In this document: one piece after another, positions 33,222 to 40,774 of the stretch
Layout of the letters: every line of letters begins with the position of its first letter
How positions within the stretch are numbered: the stretch's first letter is position 1
The notes under the pieces: generated by a model
The model's database searches: none
Seen by the model: the letters and a program-made list of their open reading frames with translations, nothing else
What the model was told of the DNA's origin: nothing
Program-made: the position numbers and the translations under genes
NCBI GenBank assembly: GCA_017394515.1
Contig: JAFPXY010000041.1
Location: 28,400 to 92,399 of the forward strand
DNA length: 64,000 bases
Source: Bacillota bacterium
GTDB taxonomy: Bacteria; Bacillota; Clostridia; Peptostreptococcales; Anaerovoracaceae
Direction of reading: 5' to 3'

Positions 33222-36014
33222 ATGAAAAAGATGACCCTGGGAGTGCTGGCCCACGTAGACGCCGGCAAAACAACTTTATCAGAGGCTATCCTTTACCTGA
33301 CCGGAACCACCAGAAAGGTGGGCAGGGTGGACAAGGGAGATACTTTTCTTGACAGCGACTCCATGGAAAAAGCCAGAGGAATCACGGTGTTTTCCAAGGA
33401 GGCGCGTTTTAGCTTGCAGGAAACGGAAGTGATCCTGGTGGACACTCCGGGTCACGCCGACTTCAGCGCCGAGATGGAGAGGACCTTAAGGGTCCTTGAC
33501 CTGGCCATTCTGGTGATAAGCGGCGTGGAGGGCGTCCAGAGCCACACCCTGACCCTCATGAAGCTCATGGATCTCTACAGGATCCCTTACCTGATCTTCG
33601 TCAACAAGATGGACATGCTGGGAGCTTCCTTCGAGAGGACCATGGAGGACATAAAGCGCCATGCGGATGGGGCGGTGGACCTGAGAGCCTTCGCAAAAGA
33701 TCCTCGCGCGGGTCTGGCTCAAGGCGAGGAGGCGGAAAACGCCGCCACCTGTTCTGAAGAGCTAATGGAGGAGTTTTTCGAGACGGGAAACGTATCTTCT
33801 GAGTCCCTTTCAAAGGCCGTCATGAAGAGAGAACTTCACCCGGTAGTGGCGGGCTCAGCCCTTAAGATGGAGGGCGTGACGGAGCTTCTGGGCCTCATGG
33901 ATAAGCTGAGCTGGCAGGGAGAATATCCCGAAGACTTCGGTGCTCAGGTCTATAAGATCACGAGAGATCCCAAGGGAAACCGACTGACGCACATGAAGAT
34001 AACCGGCGGAGTTTTGAGAAATAAGATGTCTCTTGTGACCCGCGATTCCGAGGAAGGTGACGATGATGAGGAAACCGGACTCAGAGGATCCAGGGGAGAA
34101 AAGGAAGAAAAGGTGGAGCAGATCCGCCTGTATAACGGAGAAAAATTCGTAACATCAACCGAGGCAGGCGCCGGGTCCCTGGTGGCGGTGCTGGGCCTCA
34201 AAAACACCTACGGAGGCCAGGGACTCGGCAGGGAGGCCGCCCGTAAGGGGGCAGCGCCATACCTGGAGCCGGCCCTGACGTACACTGTGCAGCTGCCCCC
34301 GGGGGAGGACCCGGCGCCTGCCCTCCAAAAGATGAGGGAATTGGAAGAAGAGGATCCCACCCTGAAGGTTACCTGGGAAGAGCGCACCAAGGAGATCAGG
34401 GTCAGCGTCATGGGAGAGCTGGAGAAGGATCTTTTGCGCTACAAGATAAAGGACAGATTCGACCTGGACGTAAGTTTCGGACTGGGTCGTGTCATATACA
34501 AGGAGACCATAACAGTTCCTGTGGAGGGCATAGGCCACTATGAACCCTTGAGGCATTATGCCGAAGTAAGGCTCCTCCTGGAGCCCCTGAAGGAGGGAAG
34601 CGGCCTGGTATTTGAGACCGCGGTGCCTGAGGACGAACTGGCAGGCAACTGGCAGCGCCTCATACTTAAACACCTCCACGAGAGGCGCTTCAAGGGCTGC
34701 ATGACGGGCTCCGAGATCACGGACATGAGAATAAGCCTCATCGCCGGACGTGCCCACCTCAAGCACACGGAAGGCGGAGACTTCCGCCAAGCCACCTACA
34801 GGGCGGTCCGTCAGGGCTTGAGAAAAGCATTAGATCAGGGAAAGGCCGGATTGCTGGAGCCCATGTACGACTATGTGATCAAGGTGGACAGAAAGCACAT
34901 CGGCCGCGTCATGACGGATATGGACAGGCTGGGTGCCAACTGTGCTCTGGGAGAGCAGCTTGAAAATGACCTGGTGGAGATCAGGGGAAGAGGCCCGGTG
35001 TCCACCTTAAGGGAATATCAGATGGAGCTCAACAGCTTTTCTGAAGGAAGCGGCAGATTTGAGCCCGTGCCCGGAGGCTACGGTCCCTGCCACGATTCCG
35101 ATGAAGTGGCGGAGAATATAGGCTACGACTGCGATAAGGACGTATATAACCCCTGCGGATCCGTCTTCACGGATCACGGCGCGGGTGTTTACGTGGAGTG
35201 GGATCTGGTGGACGATATCGCTCATACGGAGGGCGGTTTGAGAGGACTTTCACCGGACCTGAACGCTCAGCATGGAGGCTACGACGCCCTGACGGGAGCA
35301 TCGACCGGACTGCAGGCATCATCAGCCTCATCCGCATCATCCGCATCCGCATCCCAAGCCCCTGCCTCAAGCGCCAAGATTGAGAAGGATCTTAAGGCCA
35401 TCTTCGAGATGACCTACGGCAAGAGCAAGCGCGACGAGCAGCTTCTGAAGGAAGCACGCTCCAGAGCCACTAGAAGACCGGAAGCCACGGTGGACAACTA
35501 TCCCAAGCCGAACCCTAAATCGGCCAAGGGAAGGGCGCCGAGCTATCTCATAATAGACGGATATAACCTGCTCTTTGCCTGGGATGAGTTCAAGAGCCTT
35601 AGGGAAGCCAACATCGACGGCGCCCGCGAAGCCCTCATCGAGATCCTCATGAACTATCAGGGCTATACCGGAACGGGCATGACCCTGGTCTTTGACGGCT
35701 ACAGGTTAAAGGGTAATGCCGGAGAGACCATGGAGTACGGCGACATGAAGGTGGTCTACACCGGAGAAGGCGTGACCGCTGACCGCTTTATCGAAGAAGC
35801 AGTCTTCGAGCTGGCCAAGAATTACGACATAACCGTGGTGACCTCCGACAGATCCGTGCAGATGGCTGCCATGGGCGACGGAGCCGGCAGACTTTCGGCC
35901 AGGGATCTCTATCTCAACGTGGCGGGAACCTCCCAGGAGATAAGAGAAAAACTGGAAAAGTATAAGACCTTCAGAAATCGCCCCTTCGAGGAAGTTTTCT
36001 CGGATAAAGACTAA
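33222..36014 (+). CDS. TetM-like ribosomal translation GTPase fused to C-terminal NYN (YacP/Rae1-like) nuclease domain
   Basis: 930 residues from ATG 33222. Residues 1-660 resemble ribosomal-protection/EF-G GTPases: G1 AHVDAGKTTLSEA, G2 region ARGITVFSKEA, G3 VDTPGHADFSAEM, G4 FVNKMD, then EF-G-like domains II-V. A low-complexity Ser/Ala linker (about 692-717, DNA repeats of GCATCATCC) leads to residues 772-930, a NYN/PIN-like domain: YLIIDGYNLLFAW, TLVFDGYR, TADRFIEE, VTSDRSVQ, carrying the acidic residues expected of YacP/Rae1. Rae1 in Bacillus cleaves mRNA in the ribosomal A site, the place TetM-like factors also visit. No Shine-Dalgarno is visible and the start is uncertain. Not evidence of tetracycline resistance by itself. 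Confidence 0.85.
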   Translation: MKKMTLGVLAHVDAGKTTLSEAILYLTGTTRKVGRVDKGDTFLDSDSMEKARGITVFSKEARFSLQETEVILVDTPGHADFSAEMERTLRVLDLAILVISGVEGVQSHTLTLMKLMDLYRIPYLIFVNKMDMLGASFERTMEDIKRHADGAVDLRAFAKDPRAGLAQGEEAENAATCSEELMEEFFETGNVSSESLSKAVMKRELHPVVAGSALKMEGVTELLGLMDKLSWQGEYPEDFGAQVYKITRDPKGNRLTHMKITGGVLRNKMSLVTRDSEEGDDDEETGLRGSRGEKEEKVEQIRLYNGEKFVTSTEAGAGSLVAVLGLKNTYGGQGLGREAARKGAAPYLEPALTYTVQLPPGEDPAPALQKMRELEEEDPTLKVTWEERTKEIRVSVMGELEKDLLRYKIKDRFDLDVSFGLGRVIYKETITVPVEGIGHYEPLRHYAEVRLLLEPLKEGSGLVFETAVPEDELAGNWQRLILKHLHERRFKGCMTGSEITDMRISLIAGRAHLKHTEGGDFRQATYRAVRQGLRKALDQGKAGLLEPMYDYVIKVDRKHIGRVMTDMDRLGANCALGEQLENDLVEIRGRGPVSTLREYQMELNSFSEGSGRFEPVPGGYGPCHDSDEVAENIGYDCDKDVYNPCGSVFTDHGAGVYVEWDLVDDIAHTEGGLRGLSPDLNAQHGGYDALTGASTGLQASSASSASSASASQAPASSAKIEKDLKAIFEMTYGKSKRDEQLLKEARSRATRRPEATVDNYPKPNPKSAKGRAPSYLIIDGYNLLFAWDEFKSLREANIDGAREALIEILMNYQGYTGTGMTLVFDGYRLKGNAGETMEYGDMKVVYTGEGVTADRFIEEAVFELAKNYDITVVTSDRSVQMAAMGDGAGRLSARDLYLNVAGTSQEIREKLEKYKTFRNRPFEEVFSDKD

Positions 36015-36041
36015 TTTCGGTGGAAAACTACAGGATAAATA

Positions 36042-36050
36042 TGATATAAT
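36042..36050 (+). promoter_or_regulatory. Extended -10 promoter before mtnA
   Basis: TGA-TATAAT at 36042-36050 with only a weak -35 (TGGAAA, 18 nt upstream); about 20 nt of leader then GAAAAGAGGTAATTACC and the ATG. Confidence 0.5.
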
Positions 36051-36076
36051 AATCAGTTGGAAAAGAGGTAATTACC

Positions 36077-37138
36077 ATGCTGGATATTACACCATTAAGA
36101 TTTGAAGATGACAGGCTTTTCATTTTGGACCAGACCAAGCTGCCCAATGAAGAGCTGGAAATAGAACTTAAAACCGCAGAAGATGTCTGGGACGCCATCA
36201 AGAAGCTCAAGGTGAGAGGAGCCCCGGCCATCGGAGTCTGCGCGGCCTACGGACTGTATGTGTCCGTGCTGGACGTTTGGGAGATCGATACGGAGTCTTT
36301 CATAAACCTCGTAAGAGAGACCGCAGACTACATCAACTCTTCGAGACCCACAGCTGTGAACCTGAGCTGGGCTCTTAAGAGGATGGTTAAGCGAGTAGAA
36401 GACGCAGCAGCGGCCTATCCCGGCTTAAAAGTCAAGGATGTAAGGGAGATCATGCTGAAGGAGGCTCAGGCCATCCATGAAGAGGACGTAGCAGCCTGCA
36501 TGGCCATGGGAGAATATGGACTGGAACTCCTTAAACCGGGCATGGGCATCCTCACGCACTGCAATGCCGGCACCATAGCCACTTCCAAGTACGGTACCTG
36601 CCTGGCGCCCCTTCATCTGGGACAGGAGAGAGGCTACGGATTCAAGGTCTTCTGTGACGAGACGAGGCCCCTCCTTCAGGGAGCCAGACTGACAGCCTGG
36701 GAGCTGGTTAAGAACGGCGTGGACACCACACTCATCTGCGATAACATGGCATCCATCGTCATGAAAAACGGCTGGATAGACGCCGTGGTGGTGGGCTGTG
36801 ACCGCATGGCGGCCAACGGTGACGGAGCCAACAAGATAGGAACTTCAGGAGTTGCCATCTTGGCTCATGAGTACGGCATTCCTTTCTACATGTTCGTGCC
36901 GACTTCAACCATCGATCTCAACACGCCTACGGGAGATGATATCCCCATCGAATTGAGACACGGCGAGGAGATCTATGAGATGTGGTACGAGAAGCCCATG
37001 GCGCCCACAAAAGTCAAGACATACAATCCGTCCTTCGATGTGACGGATCATAAATACATATCCGCGGTCATCACCGAAAAGGGCATAGTGAGACCGCCCT
37101 ACGATATTAATCTTAAAAAACTATTTGAACAGGAATAA
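36077..37138 (+). CDS. mtnA: S-methyl-5-thioribose-1-phosphate isomerase
   Basis: 353 residues. MtnA marks: [47 protein letters not shown] (catalytic Cys), [16 protein letters not shown], and [17 protein letters not shown] (catalytic Asp). Acts in methionine salvage from methylthioadenosine, or in the related DHAP shunt pathway; no other mtn gene is near, so the rest of the route lies elsewhere. Followed 2 bp later by a DMT transporter; the two probably share a transcript. Confidence 0.93.
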   Translation: MLDITPLRFEDDRLFILDQTKLPNEELEIELKTAEDVWDAIKKLKVRGAPAIGVCAAYGLYVSVLDVWEIDTESFINLVRETADYINSSRPTAVNLSWALKRMVKRVEDAAAAYPGLKVKDVREIMLKEAQAIHEEDVAACMAMGEYGLELLKPGMGILTHCNAGTIATSKYGTCLAPLHLGQERGYGFKVFCDETRPLLQGARLTAWELVKNGVDTTLICDNMASIVMKNGWIDAVVVGCDRMAANGDGANKIGTSGVAILAHEYGIPFYMFVPTSTIDLNTPTGDDIPIELRHGEEIYEMWYEKPMAPTKVKTYNPSFDVTDHKYISAVITEKGIVRPPYDINLKKLFEQE

Positions 37139-37140
37139 CT

Positions 37141-38046
37141 ATGGAAAATAAAAGTTTTTTAGCTAAATACGCCAAGCTTCTGGTAATTCTCGCAGTCTTC
37201 TGCGGCAGCGCATCGGGTCCCATCGCGACCATCATAAGCTGCCCGCCGCTTATGATAGGCTTCGGAAGACTTACCATCGCTTTGCCGTTTTTTGCGATTC
37301 CCGTATTCAGGAATCCTGAAAAGAGACGGATGCTTAAGGAAATGGACAAGGAGCAGTTCTTTACAACCATGGCCACCGGCATCTTCCTCTTCCTGCACTT
37401 CTTCTGCTGGTTCTCGGCGGTGAAGCACACCAACGTTTCCGCAGCGGCAGTGCTGGCATCTTTCCATCCCATCGTGGTGCTTCTTTTGACGATCTTCGTT
37501 TATAAAAAGAAAGTCCCCAGCAAGGCCATCATAGCCATCATCATAGCGCTGGCAGCCGGCGCTTATCTGATGTGTTCAGACTTCAGCGCCTTTTCCGATG
37601 GCAACCTTATGGGAAAGCTTCTGGCTCTCGGAGCAGGTATCTTCATGGGAATATATTTTGCGGTTGGAGGCAGGGTAAGACCTAAGATGGACGGCAGCGT
37701 CTATGTTATGCTGATCTTCTTCTGGTGCTGGGTCTGCTTCACCATAGCCTGCATAGTGACCGGAACTCCGGTATTGGGCTATACCGCCATGGACTATATC
37801 GGAATCATCGCTCTGGCCTTTGTCTGCCAGATCGGTTCCCACGCCATGTTCAACCTTTGCATGGGCCATGTGGACTCCCTCTATGTAAGCGCCTGGGAAT
37901 CCATGGATCCTGTTACATCCACCATTCTGGCTGTCATTATCGCAAGCCAGATACCTTCTATCACCGAAGTCATCTGCTGCATTATCGTAGTAGCTGCACT
38001 CTTGGCATACACTCGTTATTCGGCTGAAGGAGAGAATAATGTATAA
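37141..38046 (+). CDS. DMT superfamily (EamA-type) transporter
   Basis: 301 residues with ten membrane segments in two EamA repeats: KYAKLLVILAVFCGSASGP to LIMCSDFSAF, then MGKLLALGAGIFMGIYFAVGG to ICCIIVVAALLAYTRYS. Marks include FLHFFCWFSAVKHTNVSAAAVLASFHPIVV and SALYVSAWESMDPVTSTILAVII-like features in the second repeat. Exports or imports a metabolite of unknown identity. ATG is 2 bp after mtnA and its end overlaps scpA by 8 bp, so mtnA-eamA-scpA-scpB-rluB form one operon. Confidence 0.82.
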   Translation: MENKSFLAKYAKLLVILAVFCGSASGPIATIISCPPLMIGFGRLTIALPFFAIPVFRNPEKRRMLKEMDKEQFFTTMATGIFLFLHFFCWFSAVKHTNVSAAAVLASFHPIVVLLLTIFVYKKKVPSKAIIAIIIALAAGAYLMCSDFSAFSDGNLMGKLLALGAGIFMGIYFAVGGRVRPKMDGSVYVMLIFFWCWVCFTIACIVTGTPVLGYTAMDYIGIIALAFVCQIGSHAMFNLCMGHVDSLYVSAWESMDPVTSTILAVIIASQIPSITEVICCIIVVAALLAYTRYSAEGENNV

Positions 38047-38839
38047 AGTTAAGCTCGCGTCCTTTGAAGGGCCTTTCGACCTTTTGGTGTTCCTCATCGA
38101 AAGCGCCGAAATGAGCATCTACGATATAAGGATCAGCGAGATCACAAGTCAATATCTGGATTACATCCGGGCCATGGAGGAGCAAAACATTGACGTCGCA
38201 CAGGAATTCATGGTGCTGGCGGCTTCCTTGATCGAGATCAAATCCAGGATGATCCTTCCCAGGATCACCGAAGACGGCGAGACCGTAATCGATGAAGATC
38301 CCAGAACGGAGCTGGTTCAGAAGATCCTGGAGTACAAGCATTTCAAGGCTCTTTCTGAGGAGTTCAGGATCAGGGAAGAGCGCATGAGCCACGTCTACGC
38401 CAAGCCTCAGGAGGACATTTCGGAGTATCTTAACAATCCGGACGAGTACCTGAGCCTGGATATTAATTCTTTTGCGCAGGCTTTCAGACTATTCATCCAG
38501 CGCAAGCAGAGGATCGAAGCCGTCAGAAAGCATTACACCAGGGTGGAACGTGAAAGATCCACCATGGAGCACAGGATAGGGTCCATCCTTAAGGCGGTTA
38601 GAGGCCGGCTGGACGGAGTCTTCAACTTCAGAGACCTGGTGGAAGATAAGAAGGACAAGTACGACATTATCGTTACCTTTTCATCTCTTTTGGAGATGGC
38701 AAAGGAAAGGGTAGTGAACGTGGAGCAAAAACACAACTACGGCAACATCGAAGTTTCAGCGGGTGAGAATGTAGAAAAGGATGACATCCTTAGGAGATAT
38801 TCACCGGAAGAGTACACAGAGGAGACAGCAGATGAATAA
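38039..38839 (+). CDS. scpA: Segregation and condensation protein A
   Basis: 266 residues. Kleisin start YKVKLASFEGPFDLLVFLIESAEMSIYDIRISEIT, then AQEFMVLAASLIEIKSRMILP, and a C-terminal winged helix (VTFSSLLEMAKERVVNVEQ). ScpA bridges SMC heads and binds ScpB to make the chromosome-condensing complex. Start overlaps the transporter gene (AATAATGTATAAAG) and its stop overlaps scpB. Confidence 0.94.
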   Translation: MYKVKLASFEGPFDLLVFLIESAEMSIYDIRISEITSQYLDYIRAMEEQNIDVAQEFMVLAASLIEIKSRMILPRITEDGETVIDEDPRTELVQKILEYKHFKALSEEFRIREERMSHVYAKPQEDISEYLNNPDEYLSLDINSFAQAFRLFIQRKQRIEAVRKHYTRVERERSTMEHRIGSILKAVRGRLDGVFNFRDLVEDKKDKYDIIVTFSSLLEMAKERVVNVEQKHNYGNIEVSAGENVEKDDILRRYSPEEYTEETADE

Positions 38840-39419
38840 AAAATTAATAAAATCAGCCTTTGAATCCATGCTTTTTACCTGGGGCGATCCGCTGCCGGCC
38901 AAGGACGCGGGCAATGTCATGGGCATAGAACCTGAAGAAGCTCTGGAACTCATGAGGGAACTTCAGACAGAATACGAGCAGGAGGGAAGGGGCATATTGA
39001 TCCGTGAGATCAATGGATCCTTCCAGTATGTAACGAGGGAAGTCAATGCGGACTATATCGAAAGACTCTGCACTCCCGTGAAGATCAGAAAACTCTCCCA
39101 GTCAGCCCTGGAGGTGCTGGCCATCGTTGCTTACAAGCAGCCCGTGACCAAGGGCGAGATCGAGGCCATCAGAGGCATTAAGTGCGACAGGGTCATGGAA
39201 GGCCTTGTGGCCAAGGGTCTGGTGGAGGCCGTGGGCAGGTCCACCGCCATCGGAAGGCCGGTGCTCTACGGAACGACGGATCTGTTTCTTAAGAATTTCG
39301 GCTTTACATCCCTTAAGGATCTCCCGGAGATCGAGGATATAGAGGTAGCCATAAACACTGAAGATGCAGAAGACGCAGAAGTTGTTAAAGATTACGATCA
39401 GATAGAACTGGATATATAG
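38832..39419 (+). CDS. scpB: Segregation and condensation protein B
   Basis: 195 residues from ATG 38832, which overlaps the scpA stop by 8 bp (the frame's earlier start at 38781 lies inside scpA). Two winged-helix domains: KSAFESMLFTWGDPLPAKDAG, VLAIVAYKQPVTKGEIEAIRGI, LYGTTDLFLKNFGF, the usual ScpB layout. Partner of ScpA. Acidic C-terminal tail (EDAEDAEVVKDYDQIELDI). Confidence 0.94.
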   Translation: MNKKLIKSAFESMLFTWGDPLPAKDAGNVMGIEPEEALELMRELQTEYEQEGRGILIREINGSFQYVTREVNADYIERLCTPVKIRKLSQSALEVLAIVAYKQPVTKGEIEAIRGIKCDRVMEGLVAKGLVEAVGRSTAIGRPVLYGTTDLFLKNFGFTSLKDLPEIEDIEVAINTEDAEDAEVVKDYDQIELDI

Positions 39420-39421
39420 AT

Positions 39422-40126
39422 ATGAGAATCAATAAATACATCGCACAAGCAGGCATCTGCTCCAGAAGAAAGGCAGATGAACTCATAGTAAACGGAAACG
39501 TCAAGGTGAACGGCGCTGTCATGAAGGAGCCGGGATATGACGTTCAGGAGGGAGACAAGGTCTCCGTCAATGGCACCATGATCGAGGACAGCGAGAAGCT
39601 GGTGTACTATCTCCTTAACAAGCCTGTAGGCTTTATTACGACAGTCAAGGACGAACAGGACAGAGCCACCGTCATGGATCTGGTGGGAGATATACCCGAG
39701 AGAGTTTTTCCTGTGGGAAGACTGGACGGCAATACTTCAGGAGCACTTATCATGACCAATGACGGAAAGGTAGCTTATCGCATCGCCCATCCCAAGGGAC
39801 AGGTCATGAAGACCTATCACGCTCTGGTCAGCGGAGTCGTATCCAAGGAGAAACTCTGGAAACTCAGAAATGGCATAGATATCGGAGGCTATGTGACCAA
39901 ACCCGCCAGGGTAACCGTCATCGGCGAAAACAAGAACTCCACCATTCTTGAGATATCCATCTCCGAAGGAAAGAACCGCCAGGTGAGAAAGATGTGTAAG
40001 GCCGTTGGCAATCCCGTCCAGGAACTCCAGAGAGTATCCATCGGAGAGGTAAGGCTCGGCAGACTTAAAGAAGGAACCTTCAGGAAACTTACACAGGCGG
40101 AGATCGAATATCTTAAAAACTGCTAA
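39422..40126 (+). CDS. rluB: rRNA pseudouridine synthase (RluB/RsuA family)
   Basis: 234 residues. N-terminal S4 RNA-binding domain (MRINKYIAQAGICSRRKADELI), catalytic Asp in FPVGRLDGNTSGALIMTNDG, and the C-terminal ISEGKNRQVRKMCKAVG typical of RluB/RluE/RsuA. Presumed to modify 23S rRNA; the scpAB-rluB order is conserved in Firmicutes. Starts 2 bp after scpB. Confidence 0.92.
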   Translation: MRINKYIAQAGICSRRKADELIVNGNVKVNGAVMKEPGYDVQEGDKVSVNGTMIEDSEKLVYYLLNKPVGFITTVKDEQDRATVMDLVGDIPERVFPVGRLDGNTSGALIMTNDGKVAYRIAHPKGQVMKTYHALVSGVVSKEKLWKLRNGIDIGGYVTKPARVTVIGENKNSTILEISISEGKNRQVRKMCKAVGNPVQELQRVSIGEVRLGRLKEGTFRKLTQAEIEYLKNC

Positions 40127-40142
40127 TAAATATTTTTTGCAT

Positions 40143-40173
40143 AATAAAAGACCCGGGAGCTATCTCGGGTCTT
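40143..40173. terminator. Bidirectional terminator between rluB and kal
   Basis: AAAAGACCCG / CGGGTCTTTT with an inner GGAG/CT loop; A- and T-runs on both sides serve the convergent genes. Confidence 0.9.
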
Positions 40174-40207
40174 TTATCATAAAACTAAGCATTTCGGGAA
40201 ACAGTAA

Positions 40208-40606
40208 TTATTTTCTCTTCATTTCCTTAGGAGTTACGCAGGTTCCGGAAGCCCTTGCAACAACGATGGGTTCCTCAAGAACGTCAGCAGCGGAAGCGTT
40301 GATGTCTTTTCTGGAAACGATAACTTTTCTTGCTTCAAACTGCATGTGTCTTGAAGTGTTACCGATTCTGTCGATGTAGCCGTATGCTTCGATATAGTCG
40401 CCTGCATATGTAGGAGCTAAGAACTCTACATTGTCATAAGCGCAGAATAAACCTTCGTCTCCGTCGATCTGGATAAGAAGTTCGGTAGCAACATCACCGA
40501 AAAGGTGAACCATGTGAGCTCCATCAACGAGTTCTCCACCGTAGTGTGCGTCCTTTGCAGACATTCTTAATCTGAGTGTTGACTCATATTTTCTTTCTTC
40601 AGCCAT
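40208..40606 (-). CDS. kal: 3-aminobutyryl-CoA ammonia-lyase
   Basis: 132 residues, a single hotdog domain: [58 protein letters not shown], and the C-terminal [12 protein letters not shown]. Small hotdog enzymes in this context are Kal, which eliminates ammonia from 3-aminobutyryl-CoA to give crotonyl-CoA, the last dedicated step of lysine fermentation. The identification rests on the fold and on kdd-kam genes next door; alone the domain could be taken for a thioesterase. Start at 40606 after AAAGGAGAAATATTACT. Transcribed away from the cluster from its own sigma-54 promoter (40687-40703), divergent from the activator. Confidence 0.85.
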   Translation of the reverse strand: MAEERKYESTLRLRMSAKDAHYGGELVDGAHMVHLFGDVATELLIQIDGDEGLFCAYDNVEFLAPTYAGDYIEAYGYIDRIGNTSRHMQFEARKVIVSRKDINASAADVLEEPIVVARASGTCVTPKEMKRK

Positions 40607-40685
40607 AGTAATATTTCTCCTTTTTCTTAAAAAATGCATTTTTTAAAAATTTAAGTTACACTTAAATAATTAACACAATTAATTA

Positions 40686-40714
40686 TTGCAAAACCTGTGC
40701 CAATGGTTTATTAT
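40686..40714 (+). promoter_or_regulatory. Sigma-70 promoter of the activator gene, overlapping the opposite-strand sigma-54 promoter
   Basis: TTGCAA (40686-40691), 17 nt, TATTAT (40709-40714). Its -35 hexamer is the complement of the sigma-54 -12 element of kal, so the two polymerase forms cannot bind at once. Confidence 0.6.
40687..40703 (-). promoter_or_regulatory. Sigma-54 (-24/-12) promoter of kal
   Basis: Read on the minus strand TTGGCACA-GGTT-TTGCA, a full match to YTGGCAYRNNNNTTGCW with GG and GC exactly 12 bp apart. Transcription should start near 40677, about 70 nt before the kal ATG. Confidence 0.88.
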
Positions 40715-40732
40715 AGGTTTTGAGATGAAATC

Positions 40733-40748
40733 GAACCGATTCTGGTTC
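40733..40748. promoter_or_regulatory. Activator-binding palindrome (copy 1), GAACC-N6-GGTTC
   Basis: GAACC (40733-40737), GATTCT, GGTTC (40744-40748), with an extra half-site GCGAACC at 40762-40768. It lies downstream of the predicted start of the activator mRNA and about 64 bp upstream of the predicted kal start, so it could repress the activator while serving kal activation. Confidence 0.65.
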
Positions 40749-40774
40749 ACCACCCCGAAAGGAGCGAACCGCTT

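Noticed and set aside
33222..36014. Tetracycline resistance determinant
   Set aside because: The fusion layout and core-gene setting differ from mobile tet(M)-type genes; resistance cannot be claimed from similarity to the family.
40208..40606. Generic acyl-CoA thioesterase instead of Kal
   Set aside because: Hotdog fold alone would allow it, but its place in the kdd-kam locus and sigma-54 promoter shared with that pathway favour Kal.
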